A stretch of DNA of 64,000 nt from the NCBI RefSeq assembly GCF_009455635.1, contig NZ_QPER01000001.1:1488001-1552000 (forward strand), read 5' to 3'. Shown one piece after another: positions 43,962 through 54,178 of the stretch. A program made the position numbers and the translations under genes. Each line of letters opens with the position of its first letter. The stretch's first letter is position 1. The stretch is from Paraburkholderia agricolaris (GTDB lineage: Bacteria; Pseudomonadota; Gammaproteobacteria; Burkholderiales; Burkholderiaceae). Below the pieces are notes generated by a model. It was not told where the DNA came from. It ran no database searches and saw nothing but the letters and a program-made list of their open reading frames with translations.

Positions 43962-45479
43962 ATGAAGCCGATCTGGATAGTAGACGACGATCAATCGATT
44001 CGCTGGGTGCTCGAAAAAGCGCTCGCTCGCGAAAACTTCGCGACCCGCAGCTTCGCGAACGTGCGCGAGGCTTCCGCGGCGCTCGATCACGAAAGCCCCC
44101 AGGTGCTGGTCTCCGACATCAGGATGCCTGGCGGCTCCGGCCTTGAACTGCTGCAGACCGTTCGCGACAAGGTGCCGGGTTTGCCCGTCATCATCATGAC
44201 TGCCTTCTCGGACCTGGACAGCGCGGTCGCCGCATTCCAGGGCGGTGCATTCGAATACCTCGCCAAACCGTTCGACGTCGACAAGGCGGTCGAACTGATC
44301 CGCCGCGCGGTGGACGAAAGTATGCGCGGCGAGCAGACGTGGGACGACCGCGTCGCCGATGCACCGGAAATGCTCGGCCAGGCGCCGGCGATGCAGGACA
44401 TGTTTCGTGCGATCGGCCGGCTGTCGCATTCCGCGGCTACCGTGCTCATTACCGGCGAATCAGGCACCGGGAAGGAACTTGTCGCGCGCGCGTTGCACCG
44501 ACATAGCCCACGCGCGAACGGTCCGTTTATCGCGTTGAATACGGCGGCGATTCCGAAGGATCTGCTGGAGTCCGAACTGTTCGGTCACGAGCGCGGTGCG
44601 TTTACCGGCGCGCAGGCCATGCGCCAGGGGCGCTTCGAGCAGGCCGAAAACGGTACGCTGTTTCTCGATGAAATCGGCGACATGCCGTTCGATTTGCAGA
44701 CGCGCCTGTTGCGCGTGCTCTCGGACGGACAGTTCTACCGCGTCGGTGGCCACAATCCGTTGCGCGCCAATGTGCGCGTGATCGCGGCGACGCACCAGAA
44801 TCTCGAATCGCGCGTGCGGCAGGGTTTGTTCCGCGAGGATTTGTATCACCGCCTCAATGTGATCCGCTTGCGCCTGCCGGCATTGCGCGAACGCAGCGAA
44901 GACATTCCGTTGCTCACGCGGCATTTCCTGCAAAAGAGCGCGCGCGATCTGGGCGTGGAGCCGAAGCGCGTGTCTGAAGATGCGCTCGCTTATCTGGCCT
45001 CGCTGCCGTTTGCGGGCAACGTGCGTCAACTGGAGAATCTCGCCAACTGGCTCACGGTGATGGCGCCGGCGCAGACCGTCGAGATCAAGGACTTGCCGCC
45101 CGATCTGGGGCCCGCGCAGCCCGGTGTAAGCGATTTCGCGGCCGGCGGCAGCGGCGTGACCGGCACGGGTGAAGCAGGCCTTGCCGGTGGCGCGCCGATC
45201 AACGGCGGCAGCGCGCTCACGCATCCGGCCGGCGCTGCCGGCATGCCTGTCGCGACCGCCGTCGCCGCCTGGGAAGGCGGCTTGCGCACGGAAGTCGCGC
45301 GGATGCTGCGCGAGAATGCGGCCGACGTCATGGACGAACTTGCGCGCCGTTTCGAAGCGGCGGTGATTCGCGAGGCGCTGGACTTCACGCGCGGACGCAA
45401 GGTGGAGGCGGCGGAGCGCCTCGGCATCGGTCGCAATACGATTACGCGCAAGATTCAGGAACTCAATCTCGAGCCCTGA
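43962..45479 (+). CDS. glnG: nitrogen regulation response regulator NtrC
   Basis: 505 residues. The receiver has phospho-acceptor Asp52 in VSDIRMPGG. The AAA+ domain has Walker [16 protein letters not shown], the sigma-54 contact loop GAFTGA in [10 protein letters not shown], and [10 protein letters not shown] Fis-type helix-turn-helix ends the protein ([19 protein letters not shown]). A Gly/Ala-rich linker at about 390-440 is longer than in E. coli NtrC. It activates sigma-54 promoters such as that of glnA. Confidence 0.96.
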   Translation: MKPIWIVDDDQSIRWVLEKALARENFATRSFANVREASAALDHESPQVLVSDIRMPGGSGLELLQTVRDKVPGLPVIIMTAFSDLDSAVAAFQGGAFEYLAKPFDVDKAVELIRRAVDESMRGEQTWDDRVADAPEMLGQAPAMQDMFRAIGRLSHSAATVLITGESGTGKELVARALHRHSPRANGPFIALNTAAIPKDLLESELFGHERGAFTGAQAMRQGRFEQAENGTLFLDEIGDMPFDLQTRLLRVLSDGQFYRVGGHNPLRANVRVIAATHQNLESRVRQGLFREDLYHRLNVIRLRLPALRERSEDIPLLTRHFLQKSARDLGVEPKRVSEDALAYLASLPFAGNVRQLENLANWLTVMAPAQTVEIKDLPPDLGPAQPGVSDFAAGGSGVTGTGEAGLAGGAPINGGSALTHPAGAAGMPVATAVAAWEGGLRTEVARMLRENAADVMDELARRFEAAVIREALDFTRGRKVEAAERLGIGRNTITRKIQELNLEP

Positions 45480-45583
45480 GGGTTGCGGGTGAGGGGCGGC
45501 GCCAGCCGCTCCCGCTCGTCGCTTCAAAGGCGTTCAGGCTCACGCAAGGCATAATTGACGCTGTTCTCATTCGACAGCTGACG

Positions 45584-47719
45584 ATGCCTGCTTCTCCCGT
45601 TCCTCCCGCTCCTCCCGTTTCTCCCGGTCCTTTCTCCTGGCCGCTTTCCCCCGATCCCTTTCTGTCGCTCGAGGCGCTCGACGACCCCGGCGCGCTCGCA
45701 TGGGTCGAGGCGCAGAATGCACGCACGCGTGCCGCGTGGTGCAGCGGCGCGGAATTCGAGTCGCTCAAACAGCGGCTTGCCGATGCTTATCTGCCGCGTG
45801 AGCGTCCGGTCATTCCCGATCGCTGGAAGGACTGGGCCTACGATCTGTGGCAGGACGAACGCAATCCCAAGGGCATCTGGCGACGCACGACGTGGGCGGC
45901 CTGGCGCAGTGGCGCGCCGGTCTGGCAGAACCTGCTCGACTTCGACGCGCTCGGCGCGGCCGAAGGGACGCCGTGGGTCTGTGCCGAGCTCGACATTCTT
46001 TATCCGGATGGCGATCGTGCGCTGATCACACTGTCGCCGGGCGGCTCGGATGCGTTGGTGGTACGCGAGTTCGACATCGACGCGCAACGTTTTGTCGACG
46101 ACGGTTTCGTGATTGCGAAGGCCGGCAAGCACACGGCGTCGTGGATCGATCGGGATACGCTGTATGTCGGCTGGGACAATGGCCGCAAGACGCTGACGCG
46201 CTCCGGCTATCCGCGCGAAGTGCGGCGTTGGGCGCGGGGCAGTGCGCTGGCGGATGCGCCGGTGGTCTTCAAGGGGGCGTTCGGCGACATCGGCGTGGAG
46301 GCGCACTACGATCCGCTCGAGCAGCGCCACACGGTGGTGAGCAGCGTCGATTTCTTCGACTCGCACACGTATTACCTCGAGAGGGCTGAGGGCGCGGCGA
46401 ACGGTGCCGATGTCTGGCGACAGTACGACTTGCCGTCGCACGTCGCTGCAGGTGGCTGGGAGGGCTGGCTGCTGCTCGAGCCGCGCCTCGATTGGGACTG
46501 CAACGGTGTGCGCTATCCGGGCGGCGCGTTGCTGGCGATTCGCGAAGCCGCGTTCCTGCGTGGCGAGCGCGACGTGGTGCCGCTTTTCACGCCGACCGCG
46601 CAAACCTCCGCCTGCGAGTGGACGCACACGCGCAATTACCTGATCGTGTCGTACCTGGAGGAGGTACAGAGCAAGACCTCGCTGTGGATTCCGTCGCAAG
46701 CGGCGGATCAGACCTGGCATTGGCAGCAACGCCTCTTTCCTTCGGGTGACGACGTGCAAGCCGATGTCTCGCCCGTCGAGCCGACGCTGAACGATGAAGT
46801 ATTCGTCGATACCGACGATTATTTGCAGCCGCCTGCGTACTGGCTCGCCGATCTCGCGCAGGACGACCTGACCGATTGGACCTTGCTCGACCGCTGGCCG
46901 ACTCAGTTCGATGCGGCACCGTTCGCGGTGACGCGTGGACATGCGGTTTCGACGGACGGTACACGAGTGCCGTATACCGTGATCGGCCCGCGGGTTGCAC
47001 AAGACGCCGCACAGCCGCCGCGTCCATGCCTGCTCAACGGCTACGGCGGTTTCGCGATTCCGCTGCTGCCGGGCTATCTGACCGGGCAGGGCATTGGCTG
47101 GCTCGCGCGCGGCGGCGTCTATGTGGTCGCGCATATTCGCGGCGGCGGCGAGTTCGGCACGCGCTGGCATACGGCGGCGCAAGGCGAGCATCGGCAGCGC
47201 GCGTTCGACGATTTCATCGCGGTGGCTGAGGCGCTCATCAGCACAGGCGTGACCAGCGCGGCGCAACTCGGCATTCAGGGCGGCAGCAACGGTGGCCTGC
47301 TGGTCGCGGCGTGCATGGTGCAGCGGCCCGAGTTGTTCGGCGCGGTGGTCTGCGAGGTGCCGCTGCTCGACATGAGCCGCTATCACCTGCTGCATGCAGG
47401 CGCGTCATGGATCGATGAATACGGCGATCCGGACGAGCCCGGCGAGGCGCGCGTGCTGGCGGCTTACTCGCCCTATCACCGCGTGAGTGCGGACGTGGCG
47501 TATCCGCCGGTGCTGTTCACTACGTCGACAGCGGACGACCGTGTGCATCCCGGACACGCGCGCAAGATGGCCGCGCGTATGCAGGCGCTGGGTGCGCAAA
47601 GGGTCTGGTATCGCGAGAACACGGAAGGGGGGCACGGCGGCTCCGATGAACTGGAGCAGGCCGAGCATGACGCGATGGTGTTCGAGTTCCTGTGGCGCTG
47701 TCTGAACGGGCCGGCGTAA
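45584..47719 (+). CDS. S9-family prolyl oligopeptidase-like serine peptidase
   Basis: 711 residues with no signal peptide. The N-terminal two thirds should be the beta-propeller gate. The C-terminal alpha/beta hydrolase domain has the nucleophile motif GIQGGSNGGLLVAACM, the acid in STADDRVHPGHARKM and the His in TEGGHGG, a complete Ser-Asp-His triad. The family cleaves short peptides after proline. It is alone on the plus strand and converges on exonuclease III. The extreme N-terminus is Pro-rich (PVPPAPPVSPGPF) and may be overextended. Confidence 0.92.
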   Translation: MPASPVPPAPPVSPGPFSWPLSPDPFLSLEALDDPGALAWVEAQNARTRAAWCSGAEFESLKQRLADAYLPRERPVIPDRWKDWAYDLWQDERNPKGIWRRTTWAAWRSGAPVWQNLLDFDALGAAEGTPWVCAELDILYPDGDRALITLSPGGSDALVVREFDIDAQRFVDDGFVIAKAGKHTASWIDRDTLYVGWDNGRKTLTRSGYPREVRRWARGSALADAPVVFKGAFGDIGVEAHYDPLEQRHTVVSSVDFFDSHTYYLERAEGAANGADVWRQYDLPSHVAAGGWEGWLLLEPRLDWDCNGVRYPGGALLAIREAAFLRGERDVVPLFTPTAQTSACEWTHTRNYLIVSYLEEVQSKTSLWIPSQAADQTWHWQQRLFPSGDDVQADVSPVEPTLNDEVFVDTDDYLQPPAYWLADLAQDDLTDWTLLDRWPTQFDAAPFAVTRGHAVSTDGTRVPYTVIGPRVAQDAAQPPRPCLLNGYGGFAIPLLPGYLTGQGIGWLARGGVYVVAHIRGGGEFGTRWHTAAQGEHRQRAFDDFIAVAEALISTGVTSAAQLGIQGGSNGGLLVAACMVQRPELFGAVVCEVPLLDMSRYHLLHAGASWIDEYGDPDEPGEARVLAAYSPYHRVSADVAYPPVLFTTSTADDRVHPGHARKMAARMQALGAQRVWYRENTEGGHGGSDELEQAEHDAMVFEFLWRCLNGPA

Positions 47720-47748
47720 GCTTCGCCGGTCGCGGGTTCAGCCGATGT

Positions 47749-48525
47749 TCAACCAAGCTGCGCGACGACCGGTGCGTGATCCGACGGCTGATCCCATTTG
47801 CGCGGCACCTTGTCGACATCGCACGACGAGCATAGCGGGGCGAGCGCTTTCGATAGCAGAATGTGGTCGATACGCAGCCCCGCGTTGCGGCGGAACGCCA
47901 TCATCCGGTAGTCCCACCACGAGTAGATCTTCTCCGGCTGCTCGAACTGGCGGAACGCATCGACGAGACCGAGTTCGATCAGCCGCACGAACTCGGCGCG
48001 CTCTTCGGGCGACACCAGATTCTGACCTTCCCACGCTTTCGGATCGTGCACGTCGCGATCTTCCGGCGCGATGTTGTAGTCACCGAGCAGCGCGAGTTTC
48101 GGATGCTGCGCCATTTCACTCGCGACCCAGTCGTGCAGTGCGGTGAGCCAGTTCAACTTGTAGGCGAATTTGTCGGTGCCCGGCGCCTGGCCGTTCGGGA
48201 AATACGCGGAGATGATGCGCACGCCCTCGACAGTCGCGGCGATCACGCGTTGCTGCGGATCGTCGAACCCGGGGATATTGCGCACGATGCCGGTTTCGTC
48301 GACGTTCAGGCCGTCGCGCACCAGGATGCCGACGCCGTTATAGGTCTTCTGGCCCGCGAACCAGCTCCGGTAGCCTTTTTCTTCGAGCTCGGCGCGGGGG
48401 AATTTGTCGTCGGTCAGCTTCAGTTCCTGCAGGCACAACACATCCGTCTGGCTGGTTTCGAGCCAGTCGATGACGTGTTGCAGACGCACTTTCAGGGAGT
48501 TGACGTTCCAGGTGGCGATTTTCAT
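47749..48525 (-). CDS. xth: exodeoxyribonuclease III
   Basis: 258 residues from the ATG at 48525 (MKIATWNVNSLKVRL). LCLQELKLTDDKFP, GDYNIAPEDRDVHDP and the final SDHAPVVAQL hold the metal and active-site Glu, Asp and His of the ExoIII/AP-endonuclease family. It repairs abasic sites. There are 29 bases to the convergent peptidase gene and no obvious terminator between them. XthA and ExoA variants are hard to separate by eye. Confidence 0.93.
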   Translation of the reverse strand: MKIATWNVNSLKVRLQHVIDWLETSQTDVLCLQELKLTDDKFPRAELEEKGYRSWFAGQKTYNGVGILVRDGLNVDETGIVRNIPGFDDPQQRVIAATVEGVRIISAYFPNGQAPGTDKFAYKLNWLTALHDWVASEMAQHPKLALLGDYNIAPEDRDVHDPKAWEGQNLVSPEERAEFVRLIELGLVDAFRQFEQPEKIYSWWDYRMMAFRRNAGLRIDHILLSKALAPLCSSCDVDKVPRKWDQPSDHAPVVAQLG

Positions 48526-48788
48526 GAGGTTCTCACATTCTTGCTGAGCGAGGCTTTGTGGGTGCTGCCCCGGCATTTTTGCTTTTTTCCGCTTTAACGG
48601 CTACCCCGTCTCCATCCGGCGGCCCGGATTCGGGGTGGCGGGAGCGGGTCGATTCCGATAGTTCCGCATCTTATCGCGCGAGACGGGCGACCGTGAAAAT
48701 TGCCTCGGCGGCCGCGAAAAATAAAAGCGCGCCGGCGTCACGCCCCGGCGTATAGTGGGATCACATCTACGCGCATCGGGGATCCATC

Positions 48789-49076
48789 ATGGCTCAAACT
48801 TATCCAGCCCTTTATAAGGACTTCGAAGTGCATCCGCTGGTGTTCTCGCGGGAGTTCGACAAGTTTGACGGTCACAAGCGTCATGCCGAAGGTTACGACG
48901 TTGCGGTACGCGTCTGCCGGCCGGGCGCGATCAGCGGCTCGAAGGCGAGCCGCGTATTCCGTCTCGTCCTGGCGTCCACGTTCTCCGATTTCGGCGTGGC
49001 GAAACGTAGCGCGAGTCAGTACGGCGCGGACATTATCGACGGCAAGGTAGAAGGCGCAACGGTCCAGGATCTCTGA
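48789..49076 (+). CDS. small hypothetical protein
   Basis: 95 residues with a basic, soluble composition (KDFEVHPLVFSREFDKFDGHKRHAEGYDVAVRV). I do not recognise a family. A GGGGA stretch precedes the ATG, and TATAGT at 48751 could be its -10. It lies between exonuclease III and the initiator tRNA, in a region conserved in my memory of this genus, which favours a real gene. Confidence 0.65.
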   Translation: MAQTYPALYKDFEVHPLVFSREFDKFDGHKRHAEGYDVAVRVCRPGAISGSKASRVFRLVLASTFSDFGVAKRSASQYGADIIDGKVEGATVQDL

Positions 49077-49171
49077 GTGTTCCGCTCATTTGCAGCGTCC
49101 CTATGCTGCTTGAGAACGAACACGCGCTGAGCTTCGTCGGCAATTATTTCAGTCTTATTTCACCGGATTGT

Positions 49172-49200
49172 TTGACGTCTCGCACACGACCCGATATACT
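49172..49200 (+). promoter_or_regulatory. sigma-70 promoter of tRNA-fMet
   Basis: TTGACG and TATACT with the ideal 17-base spacer, ending 12 bases before the mature tRNA. Confidence 0.85.
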
Positions 49201-49212
49201 CTTTTTCTCTGA

Positions 49213-49289
<77 letters not shown>

Positions 49290-49300
49290 AGTATTGTTGA

Positions 49301-49332
49301 AAGCCCGCTAGCGCAAGCTAAGCGGGCTTTTT
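49301..49332 (+). terminator. intrinsic terminator of tRNA-fMet
   Basis: AAGCCCGCT with inner AGC-GCAA-GCT and AGCGGGCTT, followed by TTT, 12 bases after the tRNA. Confidence 0.85.
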
Positions 49333-49371
49333 AACTTCTAACGTCTCTCGTGCATGCGCACGCGCTTGCAT

Positions 49372-50070
49372 TCAGTCCGGCCCGATCGCCCATTCCACTG
49401 CAGCTTGCGCATGCAACGCAGTCGTGTCGAACACGGGTAACGCGGAATCTTCCGGCTTGATCAGCAGGGTGATTTCCGTGCAGCCGAGAATCACCGCCTG
49501 CGCACCCCGCGCAGCGAGCCCTTCGATCACACGCTGATACACCGCACGCGACGCATCGTTCACTTTGCCGTGGCACAGCTCGTCGTAGATGATGCGATGC
49601 ACATCCGCGCGTCCCGCTTCATCGGGTACCAGTGTCTCGAGGCCGTAACGCTCGTTCAGGCGCCCCGTGTAGAACGTCTGCTCCATCGTATAGCGCGTAC
49701 CCAGCAAGCCGACCCGCTCGATTCCTGCGGCGCGCAGCGCGTTGCCGGTCGGATCGGCGATGTGCAGGAACGGTATCTCGATCGCCTGCTCGATCGATTC
49801 ATACACGCGATGCATTGTGTTGGTCGCGAGTATCACAAGGTCGGCGCCGCCTCGCTCGAGTTGACGCGCGGCATCGGCCAGCTGTTCGCTGAGCGCGGTC
49901 CAGTCGCCGGCGCGCTGGCTGGCCTCGATCGGCGCGAAGTCGAGCGTCAGCATCAGGCTGCGAGCATTGTGATGGCCGCCAAGACGCGCCTTCGCATGAC
50001 GGTTCAGGAGCTTGTAGTACTCGGTGGACGATTCCCAGCTCATGCCGCCGATCACGCCGATGGTTTTCAT
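49372..50070 (-). CDS. ygeA: YgeA-type aspartate/glutamate racemase
   Basis: 232 residues from the ATG at 50070 (MKTIGVIGGMSWESSTEYY); longer frames are not conserved. The family is PLP-independent and normally uses two Cys. Here the first catalytic position is Thr83 in ATNTMH and the second is Cys197 in GCTEI. I recall the same Thr83/Cys197 pair for E. coli YgeA, an L-specific Asp/Glu racemase with an atypical site. The gene is divergent from codA with 247 bases between the starts. Confidence 0.9.
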   Translation of the reverse strand: MKTIGVIGGMSWESSTEYYKLLNRHAKARLGGHHNARSLMLTLDFAPIEASQRAGDWTALSEQLADAARQLERGGADLVILATNTMHRVYESIEQAIEIPFLHIADPTGNALRAAGIERVGLLGTRYTMEQTFYTGRLNERYGLETLVPDEAGRADVHRIIYDELCHGKVNDASRAVYQRVIEGLAARGAQAVILGCTEITLLIKPEDSALPVFDTTALHAQAAVEWAIGPD

Positions 50071-50317
50071 GGTCTTGCTCCGTGGATGGGTGATGCAGGC
50101 CGTGGTGCACCGAAGGAGAGTGCTGAAGCCGGCGCGGAACACTCCGGCATCGAACGTTCGAAAAATCGAGTATAGGCGGGCGCCAGTGTCGGCAGCCGGT
50201 ACGGATTCCCTTCTGCTCACCGGTACGGCATCGTGTTAAAACGCCGGCACGCAAGTTCTGACACCGATAGAATCGTAGTCACTCGAATAGCGGTCAACCA
50301 GCAACAGGGAGCGAACC

Positions 50318-51610
50318 ATGGATCTGATCATCCGCCACGCAATGCTGCCACCGAGCGCCGCGCCGCAGCAGAAGCAGCCGGTCGACATCGGCATCGAAGC
50401 GGGCCGCATCGTCGCCGTCGAACCGAATCTGGCCGCGAGCGCACGCGAAGAAATCGACGCCGCCGGTTCGCTCGTTACGCCGCCATTCGTCGATCCGCAT
50501 TTCCATATGGACGCAACGCTCTCATACGGTCTGCCGCGCGTGAACGCATCGGGTACCTTGCTGGAAGGCATCGCGCTGTGGGGCGAACTGAAGCCGCACC
50601 TGACGCAGGAGGCGTTGATCGAGCGCGCGCTGCAGTACTGCGATTGGGCGGTCGGGCGTGGTCTGCTGGCGATTCGCAGTCATGTGGATGTATGCGATCC
50701 ACGCCTGCTCGCGGTCGAGGCGCTGGTCGAAGTGAAGCGTCGTGTCGCGCCGTATCTCGACCTGCAACTGGTCGCGTTTCCGCAGGACGGCGTGTTGCGC
50801 AGTGCCGGCGCATTCGAGAACCTCAAGCGTGCGATTGCGATGGGCGTCGACGTGATCGGCGGGATTCCGCATTTCGAGCGCACGATGGCCGACGGCGCGC
50901 AGTCCGTGCGCATGTTGTGCGAGTTCGCGGCAGAGCGGGGCTTGCGCGTCGACATGCATTGCGACGAATCGGACGATCCGCTGTCGCGCCATATCGAAAC
51001 GCTCGCTGCAGAAACGCACCGGCTCGGTTTGCATGGGCGCGTCGCCGGTTCGCACCTGACCTCGATGCATTCAATGGACAACTACTACGTCAGCAAGCTC
51101 CTGCCGCTGATGCGCGACTCGGGCGTCGCGGCGATCGCCAATCCGTTGATCAACATCACCCTGCAAGGCCGCAGCGACACGTATCCGAAACGGCGTGGCA
51201 TGACCCGTGTGCCGGAGATGATGGCGGCGGGCATCAACGTGGCGTTCGGTCACGATTGCGTGATGGACCCGTGGTACAGCCTCGGCTCGGGCGACATGCT
51301 CGAAGTTGCTCACATGGGTTTGCATGTTGCGCAGATGACGGGTGTCGACGGCATGCATGCGTGTTTCGACGCTGTCACGGTGAATGCCGCGCGCATTCTC
51401 GGTCTGGAAGGCTATGGCATCGCGCCGGGAAGCGCGGCCAATCTCGTGCTGCTCGACGCACGCGATCCGGTCGAAGCGATCCGCCTGCGCGCCGCGCGGC
51501 TTGCGGTGGTGAGCCGCGGCAAGGTTGTGAGCCGTGCGCCTGCGGCGCGCGCCGCGTTATCGCTGGAAGGGCGTCCGGCGCAAGTGGATTTCAAGCTGCA
51601 TCGCGCCTAG
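50318..51610 (+). CDS. codA: cytosine deaminase
   Basis: 430 residues. Metal and substrate residues fall at the same numbers as I recall for E. coli CodA: His61 and His63 in PHFHMDAT, Gln156 in FPQDG, His214 and Glu217 in MHCDESDD, and Asp313 in GHDCVMDPW. This is much stronger than general amidohydrolase similarity, so cytosine to uracil plus ammonia is the likely reaction. GGGAG precedes the ATG. The cytosine permease codB is not adjacent. Its expression may be linked to nitrogen supply. Confidence 0.9.
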   Translation: MDLIIRHAMLPPSAAPQQKQPVDIGIEAGRIVAVEPNLAASAREEIDAAGSLVTPPFVDPHFHMDATLSYGLPRVNASGTLLEGIALWGELKPHLTQEALIERALQYCDWAVGRGLLAIRSHVDVCDPRLLAVEALVEVKRRVAPYLDLQLVAFPQDGVLRSAGAFENLKRAIAMGVDVIGGIPHFERTMADGAQSVRMLCEFAAERGLRVDMHCDESDDPLSRHIETLAAETHRLGLHGRVAGSHLTSMHSMDNYYVSKLLPLMRDSGVAAIANPLINITLQGRSDTYPKRRGMTRVPEMMAAGINVAFGHDCVMDPWYSLGSGDMLEVAHMGLHVAQMTGVDGMHACFDAVTVNAARILGLEGYGIAPGSAANLVLLDARDPVEAIRLRAARLAVVSRGKVVSRAPAARAALSLEGRPAQVDFKLHRA

Positions 51611-51646
51611 CGCTCAGAGCGCAGGACATGCCGGCGCGAGAAAAGG

Positions 51647-51683
51647 AAAAGCCGGTGCCTGCTCATGCAGGTCACCGGCTTTT
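51647..51683. terminator. bidirectional terminator, codA / prlC
   Basis: GCCGGTG-CCTGC, loop TCAT, GCAGG-T-CACCGGC, with AAAA before and TTTT after, between the convergent genes. Confidence 0.85.
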
Positions 51684-51736
51684 ATCCTGAAGTCGACGCC
51701 GTCCGCAACGCCGACTATCGAGGCATCAACGCAAGC

Positions 51737-53845
51737 TCAATGCGCCGCGCCAGGCGTCATGCCGTTGTGCCGCAGCAAGGCATCGATATTCGGCTCGCGG
51801 CCGCGGAACGCCTTGAACGATTCCATCGCAGGGCGGCTGCCGCCCACTTCCAGAATCTCCTTGCGATAGCGCATGCCGGTTGTCTGATCGAGCACGCTGC
51901 CGCTGGCTGCCTGTGCGGCTTCTTCGAACGCGGCGTACGCATCGGCAGACAGTACTTCAGCCCACTTGTAGCTGTAGTAGCCCGCCGCATAACCGCCCGC
52001 GAAAATGTGGCTGAACGTATTCGGCCAGCGCGAGAACGAAGCTTGCGGCACCACGTGGAAACGCTCGTTGATCTCGCTCGCAAGTTCGGTCGCGTTCTTC
52101 GTACCGGACGCATCGAAACCGGTGTGCAGTTGCATGTCGAACATGGAGAACACGATCTGACGCAAGGTGCCGAGACCGCTCTGGAAATTCTTCGCGGCGA
52201 GCATCTTGTCGAAGAGATCGCGCGGCAACGGCTTGGCGGTGTCGACGTGCGAGGTCATGTCGCTCAGAACGTCCCATTCCCAGCAGAAGTTCTCCATGAA
52301 TTGCGACGGCAATTCAACCGCGTCCCACTCGACGCCGTTGATACCGGATACGCCCAGTTCATCCACCTTCGTGAGCATGTGATGCAGTCCGTGGCCGAAC
52401 TCGTGGAACAGCGTGATCACTTCGTCATGCGTGAAGCAGGCCGGTTTGCCGCCAACCGGTGCCGAGAAGTTACAGGTCAGATAGGCCACGGGCGTTTGCA
52501 CGCCGCCGTGCGTGTGTTTGTGGCGGCCGCGTGCGTCGTCCATCCATGCGCCGCCGCGTTTGCCTTCACGTGCATACAGATCGAGATAGAACTGGGCGAC
52601 GAGCCCGCCGTCCTGATTCTCAACGCGGAAAAAACGCACGTCAGGGTGCCAGACGGCCGCTTCGTCGCGACGGATGCGCACGCCGAACAGCGTTTCGGTG
52701 ACCTTGAACAGGCCCTTGAATACGGCGTCTTCCGGAAAGTACTGTTTGACCTCGTTCTCGGAGAACGAATAGCGTTTCTGGCGCAGACGTTCGGCGGCGA
52801 AGGTCATGTCCCATGGCTGCAGGTCGCTCATGCCGAGTTCGCTCGCGGCGAATTCGCGCAGTTCCTTCCAGTCCTGTTCGGCATGCGGACGCGCGCGCGT
52901 GGCGAGATCTTCGAGGAATGCCATCACCTGTGCCGGCGATTCGGCCATCTTCGGCGCGAGCGAGACTTCGGCGAAGTTGTTGTAGCCGAGCATGTGTGCT
53001 TCTTCGGCGCGCAGTTTCAACTGATCGGCAAGCACCTGGGTGTTGTCCCATTCGGGCTTGCCGCCGCCGTATTGCGGGCCGAGCTCGGAGGCGCGCGTCA
53101 CATACGCGCGGTAGATCGCTTCGCGCATCGCGCGGTTTTCCGAGTACTGCATGACCGGGAAATACGACGGGAAATGCAGCGTGAATTTGTAGCCGGTCTT
53201 GCCTTCGCGTTCGGCCGCTTCTTTCGCGGCTTCGATCACGTCTTCGGGCAGGCCGGCCAGTTGCGCCTCATCGCCGGCCTCGACGATGTAAGCGTACGCG
53301 TTCGTCGCATCGAGCACGTGATCCGAAAACGCTTTCGACAATCCTGCCTGGCGTTCCTGCAATTCAGCGAAATGCGGCTTCTGGTCTTCGGGCAATTCCG
53401 CGCCCGAAAGGCGGAAATCGCGCAGTGCATTGCCGAGGATCTTCTTACGGTCACCGGTCAGCGATGCGAAATCGCTGCTGGCGTTCAGTGCCTTGTATTT
53501 CTCATACAACGCGAGATTCTGACCGACGCTCGACCAGAATTCGGTGACGCGCGGCAGATTTTCACCGTATACGGCGCGCAGTTCCGGCGTGTCCGCCACG
53601 GCGTTCAGATGGCCGACCACGCTCCAGGCGCGCGACAGCGGTTCGGTGGCGCGCTCCACCGGCTCGACCACGTCGGCCCACGAGGCGGGCGTAATCGGCT
53701 GGGCGGCGCGCTCGACGGCGGCGGCCGCATCGGCGAGCAGCACGTCGAGCGCGGGTGTGACGTGTTCGGGGCGAATTTCGCCAAAGCGCGGCAGGTCGGA
53801 GAAATCGAGGAGCGGATTGTCGTGCTTCGAGGGGGTAGTGGACAT
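51737..53845 (-). CDS. prlC: oligopeptidase A (M3 family)
   Basis: 702 residues from the ATG at 53845, which has GGAAG upstream; longer frames are possible but lack support. The zinc motif is HEFGHGLHH with the flanking Glu further on, typical of M3 thimet-type metallopeptidases, and the length fits oligopeptidase A. The cytosolic enzyme degrades signal peptides and other short peptides. It lies downstream of folD on the same strand but 333 bases away, so it is probably a separate transcript. Confidence 0.94.
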   Translation of the reverse strand: MSTTPSKHDNPLLDFSDLPRFGEIRPEHVTPALDVLLADAAAAVERAAQPITPASWADVVEPVERATEPLSRAWSVVGHLNAVADTPELRAVYGENLPRVTEFWSSVGQNLALYEKYKALNASSDFASLTGDRKKILGNALRDFRLSGAELPEDQKPHFAELQERQAGLSKAFSDHVLDATNAYAYIVEAGDEAQLAGLPEDVIEAAKEAAEREGKTGYKFTLHFPSYFPVMQYSENRAMREAIYRAYVTRASELGPQYGGGKPEWDNTQVLADQLKLRAEEAHMLGYNNFAEVSLAPKMAESPAQVMAFLEDLATRARPHAEQDWKELREFAASELGMSDLQPWDMTFAAERLRQKRYSFSENEVKQYFPEDAVFKGLFKVTETLFGVRIRRDEAAVWHPDVRFFRVENQDGGLVAQFYLDLYAREGKRGGAWMDDARGRHKHTHGGVQTPVAYLTCNFSAPVGGKPACFTHDEVITLFHEFGHGLHHMLTKVDELGVSGINGVEWDAVELPSQFMENFCWEWDVLSDMTSHVDTAKPLPRDLFDKMLAAKNFQSGLGTLRQIVFSMFDMQLHTGFDASGTKNATELASEINERFHVVPQASFSRWPNTFSHIFAGGYAAGYYSYKWAEVLSADAYAAFEEAAQAASGSVLDQTTGMRYRKEILEVGGSRPAMESFKAFRGREPNIDALLRHNGMTPGAAH

Positions 53846-54178
53846 AAGGCTTCCTGTCTGACGCGGGTGAACGGGTAATCGGTGCATCGACGGGCGCGCG
53901 CTGCAACGCCCCGATGACACTCTATAGAGACATTATTGGGGCAGGGCGCGCCGATTCCAATCCGTCGGCAGACAAATTATCAGATGTCGCGCGACTGTGC
54001 GCGCAGAGCGGATGCCGCGCGCGCGTTAGTCGACGGCGATGCGTCGCTGCGCGCGGTGGGAAAGTGGGCGATGGGAATTGCTGCCATGCGGCATTGGCAG
54101 ATCGGGCCGCACGGCATGGAAAGCCTTTTGCGTGCCGGGCAGGACGCCTCGACGCCCCGGCGGCACGCGCGGGCGTGT
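53846..54178. other. 333-base gap between folD and prlC
   Basis: No gene with support. Open frames here are Arg/Ala-rich shadows. It should contain the prlC promoter on the minus strand. I see no convincing -35/-10 pair or terminator. Confidence 0.45.

Noticed and set aside
49372..50070. Racemase as a catalytically dead copy because it lacks the first Cys
   Set aside because: The position holds Thr83 in TNTMH, which I recall as the natural residue in active E. coli YgeA.
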